A stretch of 64,000 nucleotides of DNA, taken from the NCBI RefSeq assembly GCF_036002945.1, contig NZ_CP108530.1:186001-250000 (forward strand), read 5' to 3'. The position numbers were made by a program, and so were the translations under genes. The stretch comes from Streptomyces sp. NBC_01224 (lineage in GTDB: Bacteria > Actinomycetota > Actinomycetes > Streptomycetales > Streptomycetaceae). The notes under the pieces were generated by a model. That model did not search any database and had not been told where the DNA came from. It saw nothing but the letters and a program-made list of their open reading frames with translations. This document shows positions 1 to 24,900 of this stretch, piece by piece (position 1 is the stretch's first letter; each line of letters begins with the position of its first letter).

Positions 1-3000
1 CCCTCGCTGCCTTCGGGGAGCTCGACCCCGTGGCCGTAGCCCTGGTAGGCGGCGCCCAGGAAGATGCCGGTGGCGCTGCCGCGCAGCGAGCGCGGGTCGA
101 TGCCGGAGTTCTCCATCGCCTCCCAGGTGACCTCGAGCACCTGGCGCTGCTGCGGGTCCATCGCCAGCGCCTCACGCGGCGAGATCCCGAAGAACGCCGG
201 GTCGAAGTCCCCCGCGGCATCGAGAAAGCTGCCGTAGCGGGGGCCTGCCGTGCCGTCGGCGGCTGCGTCCGTGAGGCGGTCGAGGTCCCAGCCCCGGTCG
301 GTGGGAAGCTCCGAGACGGCGTCGCCGCCTGCGGAGATGAACTCCCACAGGCCCTCAGGGGAGTTGACCCCGCCGGGGAACCGGCAGGCCATCCCCACGA
401 CGACCACCGGGTCGTCCTCGTCCCCCACGGAACCGGCAGCGGCACCGGCAGCGGGCCGCGGGTCCGGCTCGTCGGCCGGGAACTGCTCGGAGCCGAACAG
501 CCGATCGAGCAGGTAGTCGGCGAGAGCGGTGGCGTTGGGCCGGTCGAAGACGAGGGTGGACGCCTCGCGCAGGCCGGTCGCCGCGGTCAGCCGGTTGCGC
601 AGCTGCACCGCGGTCATCGAGTCGAACCCGGCGTCCCTGAAGGCCCGGTCCGGGTCGACGGCTTTGGCGTCCGTATGCCCGAGCACCGCGGCCGCCTCGC
701 CCCGCACCAGGTGCAGCAGGTGGCCCCGGCGCTCCTTGGCCGACAGCGGCAGCAGCTTCTCGTGCAGCCGGGAGCGGCCCTGGCGCGCTTCCTCCGTCGG
801 CTCCCCCGCCGAGGGCGCGGCGGGTGCGAGCTCGTCGAACAGCGGGCGGTGCCGTGCGGCGCCCATGAGGTCGAGGAACGCGGGCCGGTCGAGATCGGCG
901 ACGGAGACACAGACCTCGTCACGCTCCAGGCACGTGTCCAGTTCGGCGAGGGCCTGCTCGGGCGGCATCGGCCGTACGCCCTGGCGGTGCAGGAAGTCCT
1001 GGCCCGCCGCACCGGCCATGCCGGGTCCGTCCCACAGCCCCCACGCGACGGACACCGCGGGCAGCCCACGGTGACGACGCCGCTGCGCGAAGCCGTCCAG
1101 GAAGGCGTTGGCCGCCGCGTAGGCGCCCGCCCGGGCCGCGCCCCACACTCCGGCGTTCGACGAGAACAGGACGAACTCGGCTGCGTCCTGGCAGAGTTCG
1201 TCGAGGTGAGCCGTCCCGGCGGTCTTGGCGGCGGTGACGTGCGTGAACTCCTCCTCGGTGATGTCATCGAGCGGCGTGGACTGCGGGACGCCGGCCGCGT
1301 GGAAGACGGCGTCGACACTCCGGCCCGCCTCCCGCTCGGCGGCGAGCAGCGCGGCCAGTGCGGCCCGGTCCGTGACGTCGCAAGCGGCCAGGGTCACTCC
1401 GGAGCCCGATGCGCGTATGTCCGCGGCCAGTTCGTCGGCGCCCGGAACGTCGGGCCCGCCACGGCTGGTGAGGACGAGATGTGCGGCGCCCGCGCCCGCC
1501 AGGCGGCGTGCGACATGGGCGCCGACGCCGCCGGTGCCTCCGGTCACCAGGACCGTGCCGCGCGGCGACCGGCCGCGTGCCGCAGCGGGGGCGTCGGCTG
1601 CGGAGGGGGCGGAGGTGTCGGCCGGGGCGGGCACCAGCCGGGGGACCTGGGCGCCGGACGCGCGCAGTGCCACTTGGTCCTCGTCCCGTGGCCGCGCAAT
1701 GACCGCCGCCAGCGGTGCCACGAGGTCCTCGTCCGGTGCGGGCAGGTCGATCAACCCACCCCAGCGCGTGGGGTGTTCCAGGCCGATGACCCGGCCAAGA
1801 CCCCACACCGCCGTCTGCGCGGGGTCCGGCTCGCCGTCCTGTTCGCTCACGGTCACGGCGCGCCGGGTCAGCACCCACAGGGGCGCCTCGACGCCGGCGT
1901 CGCCCAGGGCCTGGGCGAGGGTCAAGGTCCGCCACGCAGGCAGCTGCGGTACGTCGGCGGTTCCGTCATCGGCGGCGTCCAGGGCGAGCAGCGAGACCAC
2001 GGCCGTCGGTTCCCCGGCGGCCGAGCGCACGGCTGCCGCCGTCGCACCGCGTCCCTGTCCGCCGCAGTCGACGGAGTCGACCGTGGAACCGGCGCTCTTG
2101 AGGGCCGTGCGGACCGAGGCGTGCCAGGCGTCGGGGACATGAGGGCCCGTCACCAGGAGCACGTGGCCGGTGGGCGGTGCCGCCTGCCACGCGGCGTCCC
2201 TCCACTCCACCCGGTAGCGCCGCCCCTGGTCGGCGGGTTCGGCGCGGCGGCCGGGTGCCGTGTGCCAGTACGAGCGGTGCTGGAAGGGGTAGGAGGGGAG
2301 TTCGGCCACGGCGGCGTCCGGCAGCACGGGCCGCCAGTCGACCCGTATGCCGCACACATGGGCCTCGGCGAGCGCCGCCAGGAACCGGTCCGCGCCCCCC
2401 GCGTCCCGCCGCAGGGTGCTGAGGACAGCGGCGTCGGCGCCCAGCGCCTCCACGGTCGCCTCGATGCCGGCGGTGAGGACGGGCTGCGGGCTCACCTCGA
2501 CGAAGGCGTCGAAGCCCGCCTCGGCCAGCAGGCGCGTCCCCGTCTCGAACCTCACCTGATCGCGCAGGTTCCGGTACCAGTAGTCGGCGCCCATGAGGGC
2601 GGTGTCGATCGGCTCGCCGGTCGTCGTGGAGTACAGGGGCACGGCTGCGGACCGGGCGACGACACCGGAGAGGGCAGCCGTCAGCTCCTCGCGCAGCGGC
2701 TCAACCATGGGCGAGTGGGAGGCGTAGTCCACCGGGATGTTCCGCGCCCGGACGCCGTCGGCCGCACAGGCGTCGAGCAGCGCGTCCAGGTCCGCGCGGG
2801 GGCCGGCCACCACGACCGAACCCGGGCCGTTGACCGAGGCGATCGACAGGGCGCCGCCGTAGTGGGCGAGCAGCGTCCGGGCCTGCGCCTCGGTGCGGGC
2901 CAGGAAGACCATGCCACCGGTGCCGGCGAGGGACCGCAGCGCCTTGGCGCGCACGGCGACCACCGCCGCGGCATCCTCCAGGGACAGGGCGCCGGCGACG

Positions 3001-4969
3001 CAGGCGGCCGCGATCTCACCCTGGGAGTGCCCGATCACCGCGGCCGGCTCGACACCGTACGAGCGCCACAGCGCGGCCAGCGACACCATCACCGCGAACA
3101 GCGCGGGCTGGACGACGTCCACCCGCTCCAGGGGCGCGCCCTCGGCGATCACTTCGGTCAGCGACCAGTCGACGTGGGGGGCGAGTGCCTGCTCGCACTC
3201 CCGCATGGAACGGGCGAACTCCGGCGAAGCGACGAGCAGTTCGGCGGCCATCCCCGCCCACTGCGAGCCCTGCCCGGGGAAGACCATCGCGACCTTGCGG
3301 CCGGGCCGGGCCGGGCCGGTGACAGCCTTCGCGTGCGGCTCTTCCCCGGCGACGGCGCGCAGGGCGGCCAGGGCGTCCGTGCGGTCACCGACGACGACGG
3401 CGCGGTGCGCGAACGCGGTGCGCCGGGTGGCGAGGGTGAGGGCGGCGTCGGGCAGCCGGGCGGCGTCGGGCCGCTCCAAGTGGGCGGCGAGGCGCCCTGC
3501 CTGGTCCCGCAGGGCGTCCTCGGTCCGGGCGGACAGGAGCAGCGGATACGGGCCCGTTTCCTGGCTCTCGGGGGCCGGGCCCTGGCTCTCGGGGGCCGAG
3601 GCGGTTTCCGGTGCCTCCTCGACGAGGAGGTGCGCGTTGGTCCCGCTGATGCCGAACGAGGAGACGCCCGCGCGCCGCGTGCGGGTGCTGCGCGGCCACG
3701 GTCTGCTCTCGGTGAGCGGGACGACGGCGCCCGTCTCCCAGTCGACACGCGAGGAGGGAGCGTCGAGGTGGAGGAGGCGGGGCAGCAGGCCGTGCCGGAG
3801 GGAGAGGACCGTCTTGATCAGGCCCGCGACACCGGCGGCGGCCTGGGTGTGGCCGATGTTGGACTTCACCGAGCCGATCCACAGCGGGGTGTCCGCGGGC
3901 CGCCCGGCGCCGTAGGTCTCCAGCAGGGCGTGTGCCTCGATCGGGTCGCCGAGGGTGGTTCCGGTGCCGTGCGCCTCGACATAGTCGACGTCGGTGGGGC
4001 CGAGCCGGGCATCGTCGAGCGCCTGGCGGATCACCCGCTGCTGCGCCGGGCCGTTGGGGGCGGTGAGGCCGTTGCTGGCACCGTCCTGGTTGACCGCCGA
4101 GCCGCGCAGCACGGCCAGCACCCGGCGGCCTTCGCGCTGGGCCGTGGACAGCCGCTGCAGTACGAGGAGGCCGACGCCCTCGGCGAGTCCGAAGCCGTCG
4201 GCGGCCTCGGCGAAGGGCTTGCACCGGCCGTCCGCGGCGAGCCCGCCCTGGCTGTGGAACTCGGTGAACGCGCCGGGGGTGCTCATGACGGTGGCACCGC
4301 CCGCGAGCGCGGTCGTGCACTCCCCGCGGCGCAGCGACTGCATGGCCAGGTGGGTCGCGGTGAGGGAGGAGGAGCAGGCGGTGTCCACGGTCAGCGCCGG
4401 GCCTTCGAGACCCAGCGCGTACGCCACCCGGCCGGAGGCCACACTGGTGGCCGTGCCGGTGCCCAGGTAGCCGAGGACGTCCGGTGACGCCTCGTCGGGG
4501 CGCGGCCCGTAGTCGACGGCGCCGACCCCGGCGAAGACCCCGGTGGCGGTGCCGGCCAGCGACGCGGGGTCGAAGCCGGCGCGCTCCAGGGCTTCCCAGG
4601 CGACCTCCAGGAGCAGCCGCTGCTGCGGGTCCATGGCCAACGCCTCGCGCGGCGAGATGCCGAAGAAGTCCGCGTCGAAGCCGGCGGCGTCGTGCAGGAA
4701 CCCGCCGCTGCGTGCGTCGGCTTCGGCGGTGTCCCAGCCGCGGTCGGCGGGCGGGCCCGAGACGGCGTCGCCGTCCGCCGTGAGGAAGTCCCACAGGGCG
4801 GCGGGGCTGTCGACGCCGCCGGGGAACCGGCAGCCCATGCCGACGATCGCGATCGGCTCGCCCGCCCAGTATTCGGTCTCCCGCAGCCGTGCGCTGACGG
4901 CCTCCAGGTCCCCGACCGTGCGCCGCAGGTAGCGGCGCAGCTTGCCCTCGGTGGTCTCCTGCTCCCCGC

Positions 4970-4973
<4 letters not shown>
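1..4973 (-). CDS. Modular type I PKS (modules 5 and 6, 3' end beyond window)
   Basis: Third synthase of the assembly line; about 1657 codons are visible and the frame stays open to base 1. An N-terminal coiled-coil docking segment is followed by KS (about residues 43-470, Cys in TACSSS near 199), AT (GHSQG near 648, RVDVVQ before it and YASH after it, the methylmalonyl pattern), KR (TGGTGG near 1143), ACP (GFDS near 1451) and the first ~130 residues of the next KS (from about 1528). There is no DH between AT and KR. The KR lacks the LDD motif and has Trp in AGVWG, as in A-type (L-hydroxy) ketoreductases. The ATG overlaps the stop of the upstream synthase gene (ATGA), so the two are translationally coupled. 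By analogy with DEBS3 it should end with module 6 and a thioesterase outside the window; that is inference. Confidence 0.95.
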
Positions 4974-15925
<10,952 letters not shown>

Positions 15926-15937
15926 CGTGTTGATTCC

Positions 15938-18900
15938 TTACCTGTTCGCCGTCGGCTGGCCGTTGTCACCGAGCTCGCGCCCGAGGGCCTCCAGCAGTTC
16001 GTCGAATCCGGCCTCGGCGAGGTCCGGCTCCGGGGAGGGCGGGGTGCCGCGGGACTCGCCGTGGTGGCCGGGGCCGGTCCGCAGGGCGGTCAGTACGCGG
16101 TCGAGGTGCCGGGCCAGTTCTGCACGTTGCGGCCCGGCCACGTGGCCGAGGTGCGCCTCCAGCCGGTCGAGGCCACCGAGCGTCGCCGTGACGACGTCCT
16201 CGTGGCCGGGGCCCGTGAACAGCTCGGACCGGAGGTGGTCCGCGAGAGCGGCCGCGTTGGGGTGGTCGAAGATCAGGGTCGAGGGCAGGGCGAGGCCGGT
16301 GGCCGCGCTCAGGCTCTTGCGCATCCGCCCGGCTCCCAGCGAGTCGAAGCCGAGTTCCCGGAAGGCCGTGTCCACCCCGACCGTGCGGGTGTCCTCCTGT
16401 CCCAGGACCGCGGCGGCGTGGGAGCGCACCAGGTGGGTCAGTTCGAGGTGCTGCTCGGCGGGTGGCCGCCCGCCGAGCCGCTCACGCAGGGCCGCTCCCG
16501 CCGCCGGTGCCTGCGGTGCGACGGACACGGCGGCGCGGGCTCCCGGGAGCGCGTCGAGCAACGGCCGTCGCCTCAGGGCCTCGTACGTCCCGGTGAACCG
16601 CGGCCAGTCGACGTCGGCGACGACCACGGCGCTCTCGCCGCCGGCCAGCACCGTTTCGAGGGCCTCCAGCGCCCGGTCGCCGGGCATGGGGCGCACGCCC
16701 TGATCCCGGAGCCGGGCGACGGCCTGCTCGTCGTCCGTCATGCCGCCTTCCGCCCACAGTCCCCAGGCCACGGAGGTCGCGGCCAGGCCCTGGGCGCGGC
16801 GGTGCTGGGCGAAGGCGTCGAGGAAGGCGTTGCCCGCGGCGTACGCGCCCTGCCCGGCGCTGCCCCACACGGCGGCGCCGGAGGAGAAGAGCAGGAAGAG
16901 ACTCAGGTCGGGGCAGCTGTCCGCGAGGTTGCGCGCTCCGTGCACCTTGGCGGCCAGGACCTCCCGGTACTCCTCGCGGGTCATGTCCCGCAGGAGGGTC
17001 CGCTGGTTCAGCCCGGCCGCGTGCACGACCCCGGTGATCGTCGCGCCGTCCGCGCGCAACCTGTCGACCAGGAAGGTCACCGCCTCCGGAGTGCCGATGT
17101 CGCAGGCATGGACGGTGACCCGGGCGCCCAGGCCGGTGAGTTCGTCGACCAGCGGGGCCACGTCCGGTGCCGCCTCGCCGCGGCGGCTGACCAGGGCCAG
17201 GTGCTGGGCTCCCCGGGCCGCGAGACGGCGGGCGGTGAGCGCTCCGAGGCCTCCGGTGCCGCCGGTGACGAGGATCGTCCCCTGCGGCACGACCGCTTCG
17301 GCGGCGCCCGGCGCCCGGTCCGCAGCCAGCGGGGCGGGCAGCAGCCGGCGCGCGAGGACGGCGCCCGGCCGGACCGCGATCTGGTCCTCCACGCCGGTCA
17401 ACGCGTCGGTAAACAGAGCGCGTTGGGCCTCGCCTGCCTCTTGCGGCAGATCCACGAGACCGGTGTGCCGCGCTCCGCGTTCGAGGGCGGCGGCCTGGCC
17501 GAGGCCCCACATCTGCGCTCCGGCCGGGCACGTCACGGGGTCGTCCGCGCCGGTGGTGACCGCGCCGCACGTCGCCAGCCAGACGGGTGCGTCGATGTCC
17601 GCCGCCTCCAGTTCGCGCAGGAGGTCCGGCGTGGCCTCGGCTCCGGCGTCCGCGTCCCCGAGGGCGAGGAGCGAGAGCACCCCTGCGTACGCCCCGGACT
17701 CGGCCTGGCCGGCGAGGGCGTCGCGTACGGCGGTGGTCAACGCATGCGGATCGTCGAGCGGGACGGTGACGGGGTGGGGCACGGCCCCGTGGTCGGCGAG
17801 GCCTTGTACCGCGGCGGCGCACCAGACATGCTCGGCGCTGCCGCCGGTCGCGGCGGGCAGCAGGAGCAGCCAGCGTCCGGCCGGGCCGCCGACGGTGGCG
17901 GGGGTGGTCTCCTGCCAGCCGACGCGGTAGCGCCATGCGTCGGCCGCGCGGGCGGGGCCGGTCACGTCGGGCAGCAACCAGAACCGTTCGTGGTCGAAGG
18001 GGTACGTCGGCAGGTCCACCGGGTCGGCCGGGCCGCCGTCGCCCTGCACGGCCCGCCAGTCCACCGCGACCCCGCCCGCGTGCGCCTCGGCGAGGGAGGC
18101 CAGGAAGCGTTCGGGTATGTCGTCGCCGCGCCGGACGGAGCCCACCACGGTGCTCGCGTCGCCGAGCGTGTCCTGGATGCTGCCGCACAGCACCGGATGA
18201 GTGCTCACCTCGACGAACGCGTCGTGGCCCGCCGCACCGAGCGCCTCGATCGCGGCCTCGAACTCCACGGTGCGGCGCAGGTTCTCGTACCAGTAGGCGG
18301 CGTCGAGATCGGGGCCGTCGGCGAACGCGCCCCGCAGCGTGGAGTAGAGGGGGATGTCGGGCGTACGGGGAGTGATGCCGGACAACGGTGCGGTGACCGC
18401 CTCCCGCAGGCGTTCCACGTGGGAGGTGTGGGAGGCGTAGTCCACGGGGAGCACCCGCGCGTCGATGCCCGCCCCGGCGCAGTGCTCCTTGAAGCGGTGC
18501 ACCGCCTCGGGGTCACCGGCCACCACCACGGCGTCGGGGCCGTTGACCGCGGCCAGCTCCAGTGCGCCGGACGCGGCGACGCTCAGCAGCTTCTCCGCCT
18601 CCGCACGACCCAGGTGAAGCGACAACATGGCGCCGTGGCCGCGCAGTTCGGTCAGTGCCCGGGCGCGCAGGGCCACCACCCGGGCCGCGTCCCGCAACGA
18701 CAACGCCCCCGCGACACAGGCCGCCGCGATCTCCCCCTGGGAGTGCCCCACCACCGCATCCGGCTCCACACCACACGCCCGCCACAACCGCGCCAACGAC
18801 ACCATCACCGCGAACAACACCGGCTGCACCACATCGACCCGCTCCAAGGACGGCGCACCCTCGACACCACGGACCACATCCACCACCGAGAAACCCCCCA

Positions 18901-21900
18901 CCTCCGCCAGCGCCGCGTCACACTCCCACAACGCCTCGGCGAAGACCGGCACCTCCAACAGCCCACGCCCCATCCCCACCCACTGCGAACCCTGACCCGG
19001 AAACACCCACACCACACGACGCCCCCCACCACCCACACCGGTGACGGCGCGGGACACGGGGTGTCCCTCGGCGAGGGCGCGCAGGGTGTCGCCTGCGTCC
19101 TCCACGTCACGTACGAGGGCCACGGCCCGCCGGTCGAAGGTCTGCCGTGAAGCGGTGAGCGCGCGGGCCACATCCGGCAGACGCACGTCCTGATGGCGCG
19201 TCATATAGTCGCCGAGACGGCTTGCTTGGGCGGCCAGGGCGGTGTCCGTACGCGCGGACAGCACCAGCGGCACCACACCCGCCGCCTCCAGCACACCCAC
19301 CGAGCCCGCCTCGCGGCGAACCGGCGCCCGGGGCGGCTCCTCCACGATCACATGCGCGTTCGTCCCGCTCACACCGAACGCCGACACCCCCGCACGCCGC
19401 CGACGACCCGCCACCACCGGCCACGCCCGCGCCTGACGCAACACCTCCACACCACCCGCAGACCACTCCACATGCGACGACGGCTCCCGCGCATGCAACG
19501 ACGCCGGAAGCACCCCATGCCGCAACGCCAGCACCATCTTGATCACACCGGCCACCCCCGCAGCCGCCTGCGCATGCCCAATGTTCGACTTCAACGACCC
19601 CAACCACAAAGGCCGTTGATGATCCCGATCCCTCCCATACGTGGCCAGCAGCGCCTGCGCCTCGATCGGATCCCCCAGCACCGTCCCCGTCCCATGCCCC
19701 TCCACCACATCCACATCCGCCGGGGACAACCCCGCACTCGTCAACGCCCCACGAATCACGCGCCGCTGGGCCGGACCACTGGGCGCGGACAGACCATTAC
19801 TCGCCCCGTCCTGATTCACCGCACTCCCCCGCACCACCGCAAGCACCTGATGCCCGTTGCGCCGCGCGTCCGACAACCGCTCCAGCACCACCAGACCCAC
19901 GCCCTCGCCCATGCCGAAGCCGTCCGCCTGCTCGGAGTACGCCTTGCAGCGTCCGTCGGCGGCCAGCGCGCCCTGTGTGGCGAACTCCGTGAACACCTCG
20001 GGGCCCGCCATCACCGACACCCCGCCGGCCACCGCCAGCGACGCCTCACCGTCCCGCAACGACCTCGCCGCCAGATGCAACGCCACCAACGACGACGAAC
20101 ACGCCGTGTCCACCGTCAACGCCGGGCCTTCGAGCCCCAGCACATACGCCACCCGCCCCGAGGCGACGCTGGCGGTGTTGCCGGTGAGGAGGTAGCCCTC
20201 GACCTCGTCTCTTCCTTCGACCGGTCCGGCCGCGTACCCCTGGTGCGACATGCCGACGAAGACCCCGGTGTCGCTGCCGCGCAGGGTCTCCGGCCGGATG
20301 CCCGCTCGTTCGAACGCCTCCCAGGTGACCTCGAGCACCTGGCGCTGCTGCGGGTCCATCGCCAGCGCCTCACGCGGCGAGATCCCGAAGAACGCCGGGT
20401 CGAAGTCCCCCGCCGCGTCGAGAAAGTTGCCCATGGGGCGGTCCGCACCGGCGCCCGGCGCGCCGCGCCGTTCCCAGCCCCGGTCGTCCGGTGCCGCGGC
20501 CGACGCGTCGCCGTTAGCGGTGATGAACTCCCACAGATCCTCGGGGGAGTTGACCCCGCCGGGGAACCGGCAGGCCATCCCCACGACGACCACCGGGTCG
20601 TCCTCGTCCCCCACGGAACCGGCAGCGGCACCGGCAGCGGGCCGCGGGTCCGGCCGGGACTCCGCCCCGCCGAAGAGTTCGGCTTCCAGGAAGGCGGCGA
20701 CGGCCCGGGCGTGCGGGTAGTCGTAGACGAGGGTCGCGGGCAGGCGCAGGCCGGTCGCGGCCGTGAGCCGGTTGCGCAGTTCCACCGAGGCCAGCGAGTC
20801 GAAGCGGAGCTCACGGAACGCCCGTTCCGGATCGATTCGTTCCGGGTCCCGGTGTCCGAGCACCGACGCGGCGTGCTGCCGCACCAGGTCCAGGAGCGCC
20901 CGCCCGCGCTCGGTGGCGGGCAGGTCCGCGACGCCGCCGAGCGGTGTGCCGGCCGCGCCGTGTTCACGGCGGACGGCCTCCCGCGCGTCCCGGGCCTCCG
21001 GCAGCGCGTCGAACAGCCGGGTGGGCCGCTGCGCGGTGTACGCGAGCAGGAAGTGCTCCCATTCGATACCGGTGATCACCGGGCAGACCTCCGCCCGGTC
21101 CAGCGCCGTCTGCAGGGCGTCGAGGGCCTCCTCGGGAGCCATCTCGACGACTCCGTGCCGGCGGAAGCGCTCCGCCACGGGGCCCTCCGCCATGCCGCTG
21201 CCGGCCCAGGTGCCCCAGGCCACCGACGTCGCGGGCAGCCCTTCGGCGCGCCGCTGCCGGGCCAGGCCGTCGAGGTAGGCGTTGCCCGGGGCGTAGCCGC
21301 CCAGGCCCGGCGCGCCGAACGCGGAGGCGAACGAGGAGAACAGGACGAACGCGGTCAGCGGCGCGTCCGCCGTGAGGTCGTGCAGGTTCTTGGCGCCGAG
21401 GGTCTTGGCGCGGCCGGCCCGTTCGATCCGCTCGCCGGTCAGGGCGTCGAGAGTGCCGTCGTCCAGCGTGGCCGCGGTATGGAACACCGACGTGAGCGGC
21501 TGGTCATCGGACAGGCTCCCGAGAAGCGAGCGCAGCGCGTCGCGGTCGGTGACGTCGCACGCCGCGAAGGTCACCTTCGATCCCAGAGCGCTTATTTCCG
21601 CGGCCAGTTCGTCGGCGCCCGGGGCGTCGGGCCCGCTGCGGCTGGTGAGGACGATGTGCGGGGCGCCGCGGCGGGCGAGCCACCGGGCGACGTGCCGGCC
21701 GATGCCTCCTGTGCCACCGGTGACCAGCGCCGTGCCGGTGGGCTCCCACGTGCTCGGCGCGGCCTTGGGCGCGGCCCGCTTCCAGCGGCGTACGAACACC
21801 TCCTGGTCCCGCAGCGCGACCTGGTCCTCGCCGCTTGCGCCCATCAGCACACCGGCGAGCGAGCGGACGATCCCGGCCGTGGATCCGGCGGGAACGTCGA

Positions 21901-24900
21901 CCAACCCGCCCCACAGTGCGGGGTGTTCGAGGGCAATGACCCGCCCCAGGCCCCACAGGGCCTCTCGCGCGGGGTCGGCAGGCCGCTCGTCGGCGGAGGT
22001 GACCTGGACGTCCTCGGTGAGGCACCACAGCGAGCCGTCGAGACCGGAGTCGGTGAACGCCTGGGCGAGCACGACGGTGCCGCCGAGCGACGGCAGGCCC
22101 AGGGGTGTGCCGGCGCCCTCACCGGTCTTGCCGAGGGCCTCGTCCACGCTCTCGTCCACGGCGAGCAGTGACAGCACCCCGACCCGGTCCGCGCCCTCGG
22201 CGGCGCTCCGCAGGGCCGCTGCCAGGTCCGTCCGTGTCGGCGCGGCCGTGAGCACCAGGTCCGTCACCGTCGCACCGGCCGCTTCGAGGGAGGCGCGCGC
22301 GGCCTGTGCGACCGCGTCCGCGGCCCCGGCGCCGCGGACGACGAGCCAGGTGCGCGGGCCCGCCGCGGAGGGTTGTGGGGCGGGCACCCGCTGCCAGTCG
22401 ATGCGGTAGCGCAACGCGTCGGCCGCCGCGCCGCGTCCCGTCCCGCCAGCAGTGGTGCCCGCATCCGGGGCGGGCTCCCACCAGAAGCGCTCCGGCTGGA
22501 ACGTCGAGGTGGGCAGCGGCACCGGGCGCGCCGGGACGCCGAGGAACACCGAGTCCCACCGCACGGGGACGCCCGCGGCCCACGCCGTCGCCAGGGCGCC
22601 GGCGAAGTCCTCCGGTCCCCCGTGGCCGCGGCGTACGGTCCCGACCGCGGCCAGGTCGGCACCGGCGTCGTGCCCGGTCTCCTCGATGGCGGTGGTGAGC
22701 ACCGGGTGGGCGCTGAGTTCGATGAAGGCCCGGTACCCCTGCTCCACGAGCGCCCGTACGGCGGGTTCGAACCGGACGGTCCGGCGGAGATTGCGGAACC
22801 AGTACGCGGAGTCCAGCGTCCCGGGCTCCGCCCAGTCGCCGGTCACCGTGGAGAAGAAGGGCACGGCGCCGGGCAGCGGCTCGATCCGCCCCAACTCCTC
22901 GTTCAGGTCGGCGCGGGCGTCCTCCATGTGCGCGGTGTGCGACGCGTAGCCGACGGGCAGGCGCGTGGCCCGTACGCCCTCCGCGTCGAGGGCGGCGACC
23001 AGGTGGTTCAGGTCGTCGTCGGGACCGGCCACCACCACGGAGCGCGGCCCGTTCAGCGCGGCGGTCTCCAACCGGCCGTCGTAGTCGCCGAGTCGGCGCG
23101 TCAGGTCGTCGGGGGTGGTGGCGACCGCGACCATGCCACCGTGTCCGCGCAGCCGGCCGATGACACGGCTGCGGACGGCCACCAGGCGGGCGGCGTCGTC
23201 CAGGGACAGGGCGCCTGCGACGCAGGCGGCCGCGATCTCACCCTGGGAGTGCCCGATCACCGCGGCCGGCTCGACACCGTGGGCCCGCCACAGCGAGGCC
23301 AACGACACCATGACCGCGAAGAGGACGGGCTGTACCACGTCGACGCGGTCGGTGGACAGACCGGCGTCGGGGCTGCCGTCCGCGGCAGCGGCCTCCGCGC
23401 GCAGGAACGGCAGGACGTGGAAGTCCAGGTGCGGCTCCAGTGCGGCGGCGCACTCGTCCAGAGCGCGCGCGAACACCGGTACGGAGTCGTAGAGATGGAC
23501 CGCCATGCCCGCCCACTGCCATCCCTGGCCGGGGAAGACGAAGACGGGCGAGGCCTGCGGCCGGGCGACCCCCACGGCCGCGGCCTGGCTGTCGCCCTCG
23601 GCCAGCGCGTCGAGCGCGGCCAGTGCCTCGGTTCGCCCGTGCGCCACGAACGCGGCGCGGTGGCGCGCCGCCGCGCGGGTGGTGGCCAGCGAGAACGCCA
23701 CATCGGTGGCGGTGAGTTCGGGGTGTTCGCGCACATGCGCGACGAGGCGGCGCGCCTGTGTCCGCAGCGCGGCCTCGCTGTGCGCCGATACGGCCCACGG
23801 CGCCACGACGCAGTCGCGCCGCCGGTCGCCTCCCGCAGCCTCGTCACCCACCGCACCGGCGGCGGGCTCCGGCCGGGGCGGCGCCTCGACGATGGCGTGC
23901 GCGTTGGTGCCGCTGATGCCGAAGGACGAGACACCCGCCCGTCGGGGCCCCGGCCCGTCGGGCCAGGCAACCGGTTCGGTCGCCAGCCGCACCGCGCCCC
24001 CGGACCAGTCGACTTCCGTGGAGGGGCGGTCGGCGTGCAGGGTCGGCGGCAGTGTGCCGTGACGCATCGCAAGCAGCATCTTGATGACGCCGGTCACGCC
24101 GGCGGCGGCCTGGGTGTGCCCGATGTTGGACTTCACCGAGCCCAGCCACAGCGGGCGGTCGGCGGGGCGGCCCGTCCCGTACGTCTCGATCACGGCCTGC
24201 GCCTCGATCGGGTCGCCGAGCCGGGTGCCGGTGCCGTGCGCCTCGACTGCGTCGACGTCGGCCGCGGACAGTCCGGCGTCGGCGAGTGCCCGCCGGATCA
24301 CCCGGGACTGGGCCTGGCCGTTGGGCGCGGAAAGGCCGTTGCTCGCGCCGTCCTGGTTGACCGCCACCGCACGGATCACGCCCAGGACGGGGTGGCCGAG
24401 GCGCCGGGCGTCGGAGAGCCGCTCCAGGAGGAGCACCCCGGCACCCTCCGCCATCCCGAAGCCGTCGGCGTCGGCGGAGAACGCCTTGCACCGGCCGTCG
24501 GGAGCGAGCGCGCCGAGACGGCTGAAGTCGACGAGCATGCCGGGCGTCGGCATCACGGTCGCGCCACCGGCCAGCGCCAGGTCCGTCTCCCCGGCGCGCA
24601 GGGAGCGGCAGGCGAGCTGGAGGGCCACGAGCGAGGACGAGCAGGCCGTGTCCACGGTGACGGCCGGTCCCTCAAGGCCCAGGGTGTAGGCGATGCGCCC
24701 GGAGGCGACGCTGGTGGTGGTGCCGGTCACCAGATAGCCGCCGACGTCCGCGGCGCCGTCGGCGAGGCGCGGGCCGTACTCCTGGGCGATGACGCCGGTG
24801 AACACGCCGGTGGGCGTGGCGCGCACCGCCTCGGGGGAGATACCGGCCCGTTCGAGTGCTTCCCAGCTGACCTCCAGGAGGAGCCGCTGCTGCGGGTCCA

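Noticed and set aside
30..4487. Long plus-strand open frame antisense to the third PKS gene (1485 codons)
   Set aside because: It is a mirror of the KS/AT/KR coding strand in GC-rich DNA; the translation has no family motifs and is rich in Arg, Gly and Ala. The same holds for the antisense frames at 5180-8329, 16061-19150, 22373-25345 and 43199-46651.
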